Part shown: positions 1 through 8,469 of the stretch, piece after piece
Numbering within the stretch: the stretch's first letter is position 1
Layout: each line of letters begins with the position of its first letter
NCBI GenBank assembly: GCA_028716025.1
Contig: JAQUQP010000015.1
Location: 1 to 19,969 of the forward strand
DNA length: 19,969 bases
Direction of reading: 5' to 3'
Origin: a bacterium
GTDB taxonomy: Bacteria; UBA6262
Translations under genes and position numbers: made by a program
The notes under the pieces: generated by a model
What the model was told of the DNA's origin: nothing
Database searches by the model: none
Seen by the model: the letters and a program-made list of their open reading frames with translations, nothing else

Positions 1-248
1 TAATCGTGTTGAAAGATAAGAAAGGCCAAGTTATCGGAACCCTTAGTGCGATCAGGGAATTTTCCAAGACTGGTAAGATCATTGAAGAGCTGGATAACTC
101 CAGGAAAGAATTGCGTCAGAAGATCGAGGAAATGCAGTTGTTACACAGGACTACCATGGATCGGGAAAAACGGATCATCGCTTTGAAAGAGCAGGTCGAT
201 ACCCTAAAACAGGAACTGGCTAGAGATAAGGGCACTCAAACTATATGA
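1..248 (+). CDS. PAS/PAC-domain signalling protein, C-terminal end only
   Basis: This is the 3' end of a gene that starts before the window. The reading frame is open from base 3 (Ile-Val-Leu-Lys-Asp) to the TGA at 246-248, so the GTG at base 6 is probably an internal valine. The first 25 or so residues (LKDKKGQVIGTLSAIREF) resemble the end of a PAS/PAC domain. The rest is a charged heptad-like coiled coil rich in Glu, Lys, Leu and Gln, ending at TQTI. The TGA overlaps the ATG of the following histidine kinase (ATGA), so the two are very likely co-translated and may work in one phosphorelay. No kinase or output domain is visible in this fragment, so the full function is unknown. Confidence 0.7.
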   Translation, partial: IVLKDKKGQVIGTLSAIREFSKTGKIIEELDNSRKELRQKIEEMQLLHRTTMDREKRIIALKEQVDTLKQELARDKGTQTI

Positions 249-3200
249 GAATGGTCAGCCTCAGAGAAAAAATGCTGGTAAATAACTTATTATTGACTTG
301 CGTGATCCTGGTCACGGTCAGTATTTATACTTACTATTCCGTCTCTTCTATCCGCAAACAGACTATTGCGGAAAACCTTCATGGCCGGGCTTTGATCATC
401 GCCAGTAATATGGCTAAGGAGATCAAGGAAGAGGCAGATAACTTGTCAGAATTGTCACGCAGTTTCAATTTTACGCTGCCACTGCAGCAGGCCAATGCCG
501 CTTATGGCAACATCCCGGACCGACAACATTATTTTGCCGTCCAGGACCAACAATGGTTGGCTTTACCGCCAGAATCACCGCTGGTTAGAAAATATACCGG
601 ATCACCGGCCGGGAATTATTTAAAAAGATATGCCGACATAATGGATAAAACCAGTGAGGTATTTGTCACTGACCGGTTTGGCGGCTTGGTAGCGGCCTCG
701 AGGAAGACCTCGGATTTTTACCAAGGTGATGAAGAGTGGTGGAAAAAAACTTTTAACGACAATACGGAAATCCCATACATCGGGCAGATTGAATTTGATG
801 AATCGAGCCAAACCTGGTCCATACCTATTTGTTTGCCGATCAGAGATGACCATGGCAATATTACTGGCGTGTTGAAAGAAGTTTTTAATATTAAGAATGA
901 ATTGGAAGGGATGGAAGCTCTGAACAATATTCCCGGGAGCGCCGCGGTATTGACCGATCAGGCCGGTAATATTATGATCAGGGACTTGCGAAAGAGGGCT
1001 ATCGGTATTGCTTTTAACCGGGAAGTGAAAGAACTAATCGTGTCCGGAGATAGATCCTGGGTCATAGGTTCAGATATTAATAACCACAACGCGATAATCA
1101 CTTGCGCGGTGGTTAAAAATGATATTTTGCAGGCTAATCAATTACAATGGATGATCTGTTTATCCCAGGAAACAGCTATTGCTTATGCCCCGATCAGGCA
1201 GATGTTCGCCAGGCAGTTCGCGTTGGCTGCGGGATTGTTGCTGGTACTGATACCTTTCAATGTTTTCTTTAGCCGCCGGATCGTTGATTCTATCGCTCAA
1301 CTGCAGCAAGCGATGCAAAGGGTATCTACCGGGGACCTGAATTACCGGCCTTGTATAAAAACCGGGGATGAGATCGAACAATTAGCCCAATCTTTTAATT
1401 GGATGATCACCGACCTAAAGACGGCTCATCAGGAAATAACCGACCGGAAGTTATTCTTTGAGAATATTATTAATAATATGAGCGATTCATTGGTAGTTTT
1501 GCATAATGACGGCACTATCCGGGAAGTAAACAATATAACTTTAAAACTATTGGGATATACCCGGGAGGAACTTACCAATAAGACAGTTGATATCTTATTC
1601 CAGGAAGGTGAGAGCGTCGAGATCCTGGCTGACCTCATAACTAAGACTAAAAGAAGCCCGACCAGCAGCGTGATCGTGAAATATCGCACTAAAACTCTGG
1701 TACCCATCCCGATCAGCCTTTCCTGCACAATGGTGCGGGACAAGAAGAATGAAATTGACGGCATGATCCTGGTAGGGACCGATCTACGGGAAAACCTGCA
1801 GTTGATCGAAGAGCTTAATAATTCCAAGACCGCTCTGGAACAATATAACCTGACCCTGGAAGAAAAGATCAGGGAACGCACCAAAGTCTTGGAACAGGCA
1901 CTACAGGAAGCCAAGGAATCCAGGGAAGTGATGCTTTCACTGTTGGAGGATTTTGAAGAAAACCGGAAAGAAATGGAAGCTATGCAAGGGAAGTTATTGG
2001 AGTGGAATGAAAAAATCTCGGTGTTAGTTGAATCATTGAACGAAGGCGTGATTATGCTGGATGAAAATGGTAAGATCGCGGTGAGCAATGAAATGGCCAG
2101 ACACCTGCTGGAATGTAAGGATGATGACAAAGACTGCGCCAAAGCTTTGGAAATATTGACTAATGCGGGTTTGGATTTGAGTTTGGTGGAATCATGGGAA
2201 AAAAGCAAATTGATCAGTAAGGAAGTAAAATTGGGAGAAGACCCGGGCCGGATCTTGCACTTTGATATTGCTCCTGTTTTTAAAGAGGGCAAAGTGATCA
2301 TCGGGCTGGCTTTGGCGTTCCGGGATGTAACCAGGCAAAAAGAAACAGAACGCTTGAAAACCGAATTTATTTCCACGGTATCCCATGAATTAAGAACCCC
2401 GATCACTTGTATACGCGAGTCTATAGCCCAGGTAGTGGAAGGGATAAAAGGGGAGATCAACCCGGGGCAGAAAGAGTTTTTGCAAATTGCCACGGATGAG
2501 ATCGACCGGCTTACCAGGATCATTAATGATCTGCTCGATGTTTCCAAGATCGAAGCGGGTAAGGTTACTTTAAATAAGCTGGAATATGATATCGTGCCGG
2601 TGATCCAGGCCGTGGCCAAGAACCTGGAAATAAAAGGTGGGGCGCGGCAGATTGCTCTGGAAACACATTTGGGTATGCCCAGGGCTACTTTGTTCTTTGA
2701 TGAAGATCGGATCAAACAGGTGCTTGGCAATTTGATCGACAACGCGATAAAGTTTTCGGCGGACCAGGGGAAAGTGGATATTTACCTGATGGATAAAGGC
2801 CGGGAGATCGAGATCACGGTGGAAGACCACGGGCGGGGCATAGCCGCGGAGAATTTTCATAAAATATTTGACCGGTTTGAACAGATCAATCGTACTACGG
2901 GGCCAGGGTATCGTGGCACTGGCTTGGGCCTGGCTATAAGCAAGAGCCTGGTCGAAATGCACGGAGGCACTATCCGTGTCCAAAGTGAGTTGGCCAAAGG
3001 CTCTAAATTTATTTTTACCTTACCCAAATTGTCGGCTGATGCCGTGTATCATGACTTATTAAGAGAGCAAGTGAATAAAGCCAAAAAAGAATATGAAAAC
3101 CTGGCCTTGATCCTGATCAGGTTGAAGAATAGACCGGGACCGGAGGGTATCCAGGTCATGGACGCGATAGAGGCAGCCGCCAGATATACGGTCAGGAGAG

Positions 3201-3418
3201 CGGATGACCAAGTGTTGCGGTTTGAAGAGCGCTCTTTGGTCGGCATCCTGGTGCGTTCCGCCCGTCCAGGGGCTGTTTCCCTGCAGCGCCGGATACTGGA
3301 TAACAGCAGGGAAAAACAAGTTAATATTGATGATCTGTCTTGCGCAATAGTCATGTATCCGGAAGATGGCAATGAAGCTGAGGAATTACTGCGGCTGGCC
3401 AAAACTAAATTAGGGTAA
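245..3418 (+). CDS. Membrane sensor histidine kinase (Cache-HAMP-PAS-PAS-HisKA-HATPase) with degenerate GGDEF-like tail
   Basis: A 1057-residue inner-membrane sensor kinase. In order: transmembrane helix at about 13-33; a large extracytoplasmic region (about 34-318) that looks like a double Cache ligand-binding domain; a second helix near 322-342; a HAMP linker with the typical P-less GDLNYRP and DEIEQLAQSFNWM elements; a PAS domain (about 400-520); a coiled coil (about 520-600); a second PAS (about 605-700); a HisKA dimerisation domain with canonical SHELRTP (phospho-acceptor His714); and a HATPase domain with N-box Asn833, DHGRGI and GTGLGLAIS. The last 120 residues resemble a GGDEF fold (LLREQVNKAKKE at the start, YPEDGNEAEELLRLAKTKL at the end), but the signature is replaced by EERSL at 994-998, so it should not make c-di-GMP. 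The ATG overlaps the upstream stop; a second ATG lies two codons in. A receiver gene follows by 24 bases. Confidence 0.93.
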   Translation: MRMVSLREKMLVNNLLLTCVILVTVSIYTYYSVSSIRKQTIAENLHGRALIIASNMAKEIKEEADNLSELSRSFNFTLPLQQANAAYGNIPDRQHYFAVQDQQWLALPPESPLVRKYTGSPAGNYLKRYADIMDKTSEVFVTDRFGGLVAASRKTSDFYQGDEEWWKKTFNDNTEIPYIGQIEFDESSQTWSIPICLPIRDDHGNITGVLKEVFNIKNELEGMEALNNIPGSAAVLTDQAGNIMIRDLRKRAIGIAFNREVKELIVSGDRSWVIGSDINNHNAIITCAVVKNDILQANQLQWMICLSQETAIAYAPIRQMFARQFALAAGLLLVLIPFNVFFSRRIVDSIAQLQQAMQRVSTGDLNYRPCIKTGDEIEQLAQSFNWMITDLKTAHQEITDRKLFFENIINNMSDSLVVLHNDGTIREVNNITLKLLGYTREELTNKTVDILFQEGESVEILADLITKTKRSPTSSVIVKYRTKTLVPIPISLSCTMVRDKKNEIDGMILVGTDLRENLQLIEELNNSKTALEQYNLTLEEKIRERTKVLEQALQEAKESREVMLSLLEDFEENRKEMEAMQGKLLEWNEKISVLVESLNEGVIMLDENGKIAVSNEMARHLLECKDDDKDCAKALEILTNAGLDLSLVESWEKSKLISKEVKLGEDPGRILHFDIAPVFKEGKVIIGLALAFRDVTRQKETERLKTEFISTVSHELRTPITCIRESIAQVVEGIKGEINPGQKEFLQIATDEIDRLTRIINDLLDVSKIEAGKVTLNKLEYDIVPVIQAVAKNLEIKGGARQIALETHLGMPRATLFFDEDRIKQVLGNLIDNAIKFSADQGKVDIYLMDKGREIEITVEDHGRGIAAENFHKIFDRFEQINRTTGPGYRGTGLGLAISKSLVEMHGGTIRVQSELAKGSKFIFTLPKLSADAVYHDLLREQVNKAKKEYENLALILIRLKNRPGPEGIQVMDAIEAAARYTVRRADDQVLRFEERSLVGILVRSARPGAVSLQRRILDNSREKQVNIDDLSCAIVMYPEDGNEAEELLRLAKTKLG

Positions 3419-3431
3419 TGAAAAGTAGGCT

Positions 3432-3437
3432 AGGAGG
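3432..3437 (+). promoter_or_regulatory. Shine-Dalgarno site deciding the GTG start of the receiver gene
   Basis: A perfect AGGAGG five bases before the GTG at 3443. It supports this non-ATG start, since no in-frame ATG lies nearby before the conserved receiver core. Confidence 0.75.
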
Positions 3438-3442
3438 AACTA

Positions 3443-3826
3443 GTGTCCTTTAACAAAAAAATACTGGTGGTAGATGATGAGCCTCATGTCCGGATCCTCT
3501 TGAAATCAAGGCTGGAGGCCAATGGCTTTAGCGTAGTCACGGCTTATGGCGGGATACAGGCCCTGGAAAAAATAAAGGAAGAGAAACCCGATCTGATCCT
3601 ATTGGATATTGTTATGCCTGATATGAATGGATATGAAGTCGCCAAACAATTAAAGGCTGATCCTGAAACAGCCAAGATCCCCATCATTATTTTCACCGCG
3701 TCCAACGTCCGGGAACTGGAAGATCAATGCCGGTGCCTGGGTGTGGATTATATCATCATGAAACCATTTTCGCCGGAAGTAATGCTGGGTATGGTCAAGG
3801 ACCTATGTAGAAAGAATGAGGTATAA
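3443..3826 (+). CDS. Single-domain response regulator (CheY-like receiver)
   Basis: A 127-residue stand-alone receiver domain with no output domain. The acidic pair is Asp11-Asp12 (VVDDEP), the phospho-acceptor Asp55 (LLDIVMPD), the conserved Thr85 (IIIFTAS) and the Lys107-Pro108 pair (IMKPF), so it should be phosphorylatable. It lies 24 bases after the large sensor kinase gene and starts at GTG behind a perfect AGGAGG, which makes it the likely phospho-transfer partner of that kinase. It could act through protein-protein contacts as CheY and Spo0F do, or pass phosphate on in a relay; no phosphotransfer protein is visible here. It might also serve the soluble kinase at 8470, which has no adjacent receiver. 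Confidence 0.93.
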   Translation: MSFNKKILVVDDEPHVRILLKSRLEANGFSVVTAYGGIQALEKIKEEKPDLILLDIVMPDMNGYEVAKQLKADPETAKIPIIIFTASNVRELEDQCRCLGVDYIIMKPFSPEVMLGMVKDLCRKNEV

Positions 3827-3845
3827 ATCATATATTTACCGGGGG

Positions 3846-3926
3846 CCCCGTTAGACCTAAACGGTCTAGGGGATTTCAGAATGACAGTACAGCTGTATTG
3901 AAATCATATAATGGAGGTCTAAGGGG
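3846..3926. repeat. Inverted-repeat element, copy A
   Basis: Arms CCCCGTTAGACCT (3846-3858) and AGGTCTAAGGGG (3915-3926) are reverse complements except for one extra base in the left arm. A second inward arm GGTCTAGGGG (3863-3872) lets the left part fold into a tight hairpin with loop TAAAC. The element has no protein-coding capacity. Its right arm reaches the GTG start codon of the next gene and carries that gene's GGAGG. Related elements sit at 10055-10159 and 16863-16953. It may be a MITE-like or REP-like repeat; the hairpin lacks a U-tract, so it is a weak candidate for a terminator of the receiver operon. Confidence 0.65.
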
Positions 3927-5158
3927 TGAAACGTATAATTTGTTTTTGTTGTTTATTGATGTTAATCTTTTTCAATTCTGCTTCGGCCTGGGCGCGGAGC
4001 AAAGTAGAGATCGTGAAAAACGTGATGGGTCAATACCAACTTCTGGTTAACGGCCAATTGTATTTTATCCGCGGAGTCTGTTACCATCCGGTTCCCATCG
4101 GCGGTAATTCTGATTACAATTTTTTCGGTGATCCGCACCAGCCCTGGTTGCTGGACGGCCAGATGATGAAAGAAGCAGGTATTAATACGGTCCGTTTTTA
4201 CCAGCCAGGAGAAAACATTCATCAGACAAAAAGGGTGATCACCGACCTGTATAAGAACTTTGAGATCAGCTGTATCATGGGCCACTGGCTGGATTGGTGG
4301 CAGGCGGATTACGCTAATCCCCAATTCCAGGAATTAGTGACTAAAGAAGTCTTGGACATGGTCAGGACTTATAAAGATACGCCTGGCATCCTAATGTGGG
4401 TCCTGGGTAACGAAAATAATTATTCCTTCGCGCCCCAGAAAATTAATTACTGGACTAGTCCGGAACTGGAAAAGATCAGTGACCCATATAAGAAGAAGAT
4501 CGCCCAAGCCAAGATCTATTATTCTTTTGTCAATAAACTGGCCGGGAAGATCAAGCAGCTCGATCCGGGTCATCCGGTAGTACTGGGTAACGGGGACTTG
4601 GCGACGATCTCGGTAGCCGCGCAATATAATTCTCACATTGATGTGCTAGGTTCAGTCTGTTATCGCGGCAAGAGTTTCGGCAATTTCTGGCGGGAAGCGG
4701 ACCGGGAGTGGAAAAAACCGGTGCTGATGCTGGAGTTTGGCTGTGATGCCTACGATGCTTATAAAAAACGTGAAGACCAGCAGGTCCAGGCTGATTTTGT
4801 CAAGAGCCAATGGAAGGAAATAGCGGAAAATGCCATGGGCGGCCTGGGTTTTGGCAACTCTCTGGGCGGTTTTCTTTTTGAGTGGAGTGATGAATGGTGG
4901 AAACGCGAAGGCGGTAGCTTGAGCGAACAGGATACTGATGCTTTTTGGTCTAACGGTGCCTATTGGAAAGACATAAAAGCGGAAGGAAATATGAACATGA
5001 ATGAGGAATGGTGGGGGATGGTGGCCCTGGATAAAACCATAATCAACGGTCTGAATATGCGCAAGCCGCGGCTGGTTTATGATGTGGTCCAGCAAATGTT
5101 TACCGGGAAGAAAATGAAAAAGGAAACTAAAACAACGAGTGAGGAGAAGAAGAAATGA
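3926..5158 (+). CDS. Secreted clan GH-A glycoside hydrolase-like protein
   Basis: A 410-residue exported protein with an N-terminal signal peptide (hydrophobic 4-16, likely cleavage after ASAWA, near residue 23). The body resembles the TIM-barrel catalytic domain of clan GH-A (GH2/GH5-like): LVNGQLYFIRGVCYHP near 39-54, KEAGINTVRFYQP, MWVLGNENN with probable acid/base Glu163 after Asn162, and VLMLEFG with probable nucleophile Glu270. Both catalytic glutamates are therefore present and it is plausibly active on a beta-linked sugar; the substrate cannot be told. It starts at GTG, with GGAGG eight bases upstream inside the repeat element. The lysine- and glutamate-rich tail is partly the by-product of coding through the purine-rich ribosome binding site of the next gene, whose ATG overlaps this stop. 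Co-transcription with Hsp20 and Lon is unexpected for an exported glycosidase. Confidence 0.8.
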   Translation: MKRIICFCCLLMLIFFNSASAWARSKVEIVKNVMGQYQLLVNGQLYFIRGVCYHPVPIGGNSDYNFFGDPHQPWLLDGQMMKEAGINTVRFYQPGENIHQTKRVITDLYKNFEISCIMGHWLDWWQADYANPQFQELVTKEVLDMVRTYKDTPGILMWVLGNENNYSFAPQKINYWTSPELEKISDPYKKKIAQAKIYYSFVNKLAGKIKQLDPGHPVVLGNGDLATISVAAQYNSHIDVLGSVCYRGKSFGNFWREADREWKKPVLMLEFGCDAYDAYKKREDQQVQADFVKSQWKEIAENAMGGLGFGNSLGGFLFEWSDEWWKREGGSLSEQDTDAFWSNGAYWKDIKAEGNMNMNEEWWGMVALDKTIINGLNMRKPRLVYDVVQQMFTGKKMKKETKTTSEEKKK

Positions 5159-5565
5159 GCGGCAATAAGGAGGATCTGTTCGATAATTTTGGTGTGCTAT
5201 CCTATGAAATGAATAAATTCTTTAATCAAATGCTGAAATGCAAAACTCCTCCCCGCATGAGTTGCCGGCAAACCTGGTGCCCGCCTTGCGATGTCTATGA
5301 AACATTGAAAAGTGTTATCGTGTGCCTGGAGGTCCCGGGGATCAAGCGTAAAGATTTTGAGGTAGCGATCAATAACAATATCTTATTGGTCCGCGGCCGC
5401 CGTCGGGAAGCCCGCGCGGTAGAAAAGATCAATTATTACCAGATGGAAATACATTATGGCCTTTTTGAACGGGTCATCCCACTGCCGGCTACCATTGCCG
5501 CCAGCAAGATCAAAACAATCTGCGCCAATGGGTTTATTGAGATCACTGTGCCCAAGAAGAAATAA
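5155..5565 (+). CDS. Small heat-shock protein, Hsp20/alpha-crystallin family
   Basis: A 136-residue holdase-type chaperone of the cytoplasm. The alpha-crystallin domain runs from about residue 46 (DVYET) to the end: LEVPGIKRKDFEV, NNILLVRGRRRE, the HYGLFERVIPLP strand motif and the terminal NGFIEITVPKKK. There is little after the domain, so the I-x-I tail used for oligomer contacts is short or absent. The N-terminal region is odd: it carries Cys29, Cys37, Cys42 and Cys45, the last two as CPPC directly before the domain, with Cys57 inside it. The ATG overlaps the stop of the glycosidase gene and has GAGGAG eight bases upstream. Lon follows after 23 bases, linking the holdase with a protease in one unit. 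Confidence 0.93.
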   Translation: MSGNKEDLFDNFGVLSYEMNKFFNQMLKCKTPPRMSCRQTWCPPCDVYETLKSVIVCLEVPGIKRKDFEVAINNNILLVRGRRREARAVEKINYYQMEIHYGLFERVIPLPATIAASKIKTICANGFIEITVPKKK

Positions 5566-5588
5566 TTTAATCCAGACGAGGAGCTCGT

Positions 5589-7928
5589 ATGTATGAAGAA
5601 AAAGTTCGTATAGATCTGCCTACAGAAGTACCGATCTTACCTGTTCGCGATACGGTTTTTTATCCCTTTGTCGTGAGCCCGATCATTATTGGCCGCGAAA
5701 AATCGATCCGGCTGGTAGAAGATGCCCTGGTCAAGGATAAGATCATTGCCCTTTTTTCCCAAAAAGATGCTAATGCCGAAGACCCGCAAGTCACCGACCT
5801 TTATGATATGGGGACAGTCGTGCTCATCCTGAAAATGCTGAAGTTCCCTGACGGGTCCCTGCGGTTGATCGTGCAGGGTTTAAGCCGGGCGAAACTGAAA
5901 GGTATCGTACAGGCAGAACCTTACCTGAAGGGCCGAATAGAGGTACTGGAAGAGGTTGAAGAGAGAAGCTTGGAAGTGCAGGCGATGATGCGCAATGTCC
6001 TCTCGCTATTCCAAAAACTGGTGAACCTGGCTCCTTATTTAAGCGAAGAAGTTTATATCGCGGCAATGAATATTGAATCACCTAACAAATTAAGTGATTT
6101 TATCTCTTCTAACCTGACCCTGGATATCAGGATCAAGCAGGAGTTATTAGAAACAGTCGATATTAAAATGAGACTGGAACGGTTGACCCTTTATTTAACC
6201 GAAGAACTGGCGGTCCTGGAATTAGGCAGTAAGATCCAAACACAGGTGCGGACCGAGGTGGACCGCACGCAAAAAGAATTTTTCCTGCGTAAACAAATGG
6301 AAGCGATCCAGCGGGAACTGGGTGAAGGCGATGAGAAAACCATCGAGTTGAATGAGTTGAAGATAAAGATCAAAGAAGCTAAGATGCCGCCGGAAGTAGA
6401 AAAGGAAGCCGAGCGTGAATTGCTGCGCCTGATGAAAATGCCTTTTGCCGCTGCAGAGTATACGGTTAGCCGTACTTATTTGGATTGGATGATAGCCCTG
6501 CCTTGGAGCAAAGCCACGGCAGATATGCTGGATATTGCCAAGGCCAGGCAGATCCTGGATGAAGATCATTATGACTTGGAAAAGCTGAAACAGAGGATCC
6601 TGGAATATCTGGCGGTCAGAAAATTGCGGCCCGAAGCTAAGGGGCCGATATTATGTTTCATCGGTCCTCCGGGTACCGGAAAAACCTCTTTGGGTCGGTC
6701 TATTGCCAGGGCTTTGGGCAGAAAATTTGTGCGCATCTCTTTGGGTGGTATCAGGGATGAAGCTGAGATACGCGGGCATCGCCGTACGTATGTCGGCAGT
6801 TTACCCGGCCGGATCATCCAGGGTATCCGCCGGGCTGAAACTAATAACCCGGTCTTTATGCTGGATGAGATAGACAAGATCGGTGAAGATTTTCGCGGCG
6901 ATCCGGCCAGTGCCTTACTGGAAGTACTGGATCCGGAGCAGAATAATACTTTTTCCGATCATTACCTGGATGTGCCTTTTGACCTGTCCCGGGTTATTTT
7001 TATAGCCACCGGAAATATTCTGGATCCAGTGCCCCCGGCCTTACGTGACCGCATGGAAGTACTGGAATTACCAGGCTATACCCAAAATGAAAAATTGTTG
7101 ATCACTCAGAAATACCTGATACCCAGGCAAACCAAGGAACACGGTTTGACGGAAGCTAACATAGAATTTACACCGGCTGGGGTATTGAAAGTTATTACCA
7201 GTTATTCTAAGGAAGCCGGACTGCGCAATTTGGAGCGGGAAATCGCTTCTGTTTGCCGGAAGGTAGCCACTAGAGTAGCTGAAGGTATAACCGTAAAGGT
7301 TATCGTGAGTGACCAGAATATACAGGAATTCCTGGGACCGCAAAAGTTTATTCCTGAAGTGGCTGAGAAAAAAGATGCCGTAGGAGTGGCTACCGGTATG
7401 GCCTGGACCCCGATGGGCGGGGAGATACTGTTCATTGAATCCTCCAAAATGCGGGGTAATAAGGGTTTAACCCTGACCGGCCAGTTGGGAGACGTAATGA
7501 AAGAATCAGCCCAGGCGGCATTGAGCTATATCCGGTCCCATGCCCAAGACTTGAATATACCTGATGACTTCTTTGAAACTATGGATATCCACGTGCATGT
7601 TCCCGCAGGGGCCATTCCCAAGGACGGCCCGTCGGCGGGGGTCACCATGGCTACATCACTGGTTTCTCTGTTGAGCGGGAGAGCGGTCAAACATGATCTG
7701 TCCATGACCGGAGAAATTACTCTGCGCGGCGAAGTTTTGCCGGTAGGAGGCATCAAGGAAAAAGTGCTAGCTGCTCACCTGGCCGGCATTAAGACTATTA
7801 TTTTACCTAAAAAGAATGAAGGCGATCTGGAAGATATTCCCCAAGAAATACGGGAAAAAGTAAAATTTGTCCTGGTTGATAAATTAGCTGATGTGCTGCA
7901 GGAAGCGCTAAATCCAAAGGCTGCTTAA
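5589..7928 (+). CDS. lon: ATP-dependent Lon protease
   Basis: A full-length LonA of 779 residues, a cytoplasmic AAA+ serine protease that degrades misfolded and regulatory proteins. The N-terminal substrate-binding domain starts at [16 protein letters not shown]. The ATPase core has Walker A GPPGTGKT (359-366, Lys365) and Walker B MLDEID (Asp426, Glu427), followed by the sensor region [19 protein letters not shown]. The C-terminal protease domain has PKDGPSAG with catalytic Ser682 and GGIKEK with catalytic Lys725, the same 43-residue distance as Ser679 and Lys722 of E. coli Lon. The ATG has GAGGAG five bases upstream. It sits between hsp20 and an archaemetzincin-like gene (5-base gap), so it is likely part of a stress operon. 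No HrcA/CIRCE-type palindrome was seen. Confidence 0.98.
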   Translation: MYEEKVRIDLPTEVPILPVRDTVFYPFVVSPIIIGREKSIRLVEDALVKDKIIALFSQKDANAEDPQVTDLYDMGTVVLILKMLKFPDGSLRLIVQGLSRAKLKGIVQAEPYLKGRIEVLEEVEERSLEVQAMMRNVLSLFQKLVNLAPYLSEEVYIAAMNIESPNKLSDFISSNLTLDIRIKQELLETVDIKMRLERLTLYLTEELAVLELGSKIQTQVRTEVDRTQKEFFLRKQMEAIQRELGEGDEKTIELNELKIKIKEAKMPPEVEKEAERELLRLMKMPFAAAEYTVSRTYLDWMIALPWSKATADMLDIAKARQILDEDHYDLEKLKQRILEYLAVRKLRPEAKGPILCFIGPPGTGKTSLGRSIARALGRKFVRISLGGIRDEAEIRGHRRTYVGSLPGRIIQGIRRAETNNPVFMLDEIDKIGEDFRGDPASALLEVLDPEQNNTFSDHYLDVPFDLSRVIFIATGNILDPVPPALRDRMEVLELPGYTQNEKLLITQKYLIPRQTKEHGLTEANIEFTPAGVLKVITSYSKEAGLRNLEREIASVCRKVATRVAEGITVKVIVSDQNIQEFLGPQKFIPEVAEKKDAVGVATGMAWTPMGGEILFIESSKMRGNKGLTLTGQLGDVMKESAQAALSYIRSHAQDLNIPDDFFETMDIHVHVPAGAIPKDGPSAGVTMATSLVSLLSGRAVKHDLSMTGEITLRGEVLPVGGIKEKVLAAHLAGIKTIILPKKNEGDLEDIPQEIREKVKFVLVDKLADVLQEALNPKAA

Positions 7929-7933
7929 TAGTC

Positions 7934-8461
7934 ATGATCAAAATTGGTCTTGTTCCTATAGGACAAATATCGGAAGCCTTGTTGCTACAACTGACCGCGC
8001 AGATAAAGGGCAAGTTGAAAAACAGTGATCTGGCGGTACAGCTCCATACAGCTCTGGTCTTGCCGGAAAAAACCGCTCCGGCTTTTGTCCTGGCCCGCTT
8101 GGCGCACCTGCTAAATAGTGATCAACAAAAGTATTTAATAGGCCTGGTTGAAGCCGATATTTCCGAATCTGAAGATGATTTTATCTATACTCGTGAAGAG
8201 CATAACCGGAAAATGGGCATTATCGCCTTGCCCCGGTTGCGGCCAGAGTTCTACAAATTACCAGCCAATGAAGCGATCTTTCAGGCCCGTGTCCTGAAAT
8301 TAATCCTGCGTGAAATAGCTTTGCTGTTGGGTCTTGGATTATGCCAGGACAAGAAGTGCTTGATGTACCATGCCCGCAACCTGCACGAGATCGATATTAA
8401 ATATCCTTCCTTTTGCCTTGATTGCTGGCCGCTATTCAATACCGCAATGTCTAAAAAATAA
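7934..8461 (+). CDS. Archaemetzincin-like protein with catalytic zinc ligands lost
   Basis: A 175-residue protein of the usual archaemetzincin (AmzA) size. The family signature is HExxHxxGxxHC-x4-C-x-M-x17-C-x2-C. Here the matching stretch is REIALLLGLGLC (126-137), then C142, M144, C161 and C164. All four structural-zinc cysteines (137, 142, 161, 164), the Met and the Glu127 are kept, but the three catalytic-zinc histidines are Arg126, Leu130 and Leu136. Other family-like parts are the N-terminal MIKIGLVPIGQI and the FIYTREEHNRKMGIIALPRLRPEFY strand. It should therefore keep the fold but lack peptidase activity. The frame is intact, with no sign of gene decay. It begins 5 bases after lon without a clear Shine-Dalgarno site, suggesting translational coupling, and is followed by a sensor kinase after 8 bases. 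An adaptor or regulatory role beside Lon is inference. Confidence 0.82.
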   Translation: MIKIGLVPIGQISEALLLQLTAQIKGKLKNSDLAVQLHTALVLPEKTAPAFVLARLAHLLNSDQQKYLIGLVEADISESEDDFIYTREEHNRKMGIIALPRLRPEFYKLPANEAIFQARVLKLILREIALLLGLGLCQDKKCLMYHARNLHEIDIKYPSFCLDCWPLFNTAMSKK

Positions 8462-8469
8462 GAGGTTTT

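Noticed and set aside
1429..2742. A 437-codon open frame on the minus strand
   Set aside because: It lies wholly antisense to the sensor kinase, which has clear PAS, HisKA and HATPase motifs. The minus frame gives a Ser/Leu/Ile-rich product without recognisable domains, typical of a coding-strand shadow.
3846..3872. Hairpin after the receiver gene as a rho-independent terminator
   Set aside because: The stem is GC-rich but is followed by ATTTCAG without a U-tract. It is better explained as part of the inverted-repeat element, though some termination is possible.
3907..3912. Perfect TATAAT before the glycosidase gene
   Set aside because: It lies only 14 bases before the start codon, so transcription would begin inside the ribosome binding site. 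The only -35-like ATGACA (3881-3886) gives a 20-base spacer. Probably chance in an AT-rich stretch.
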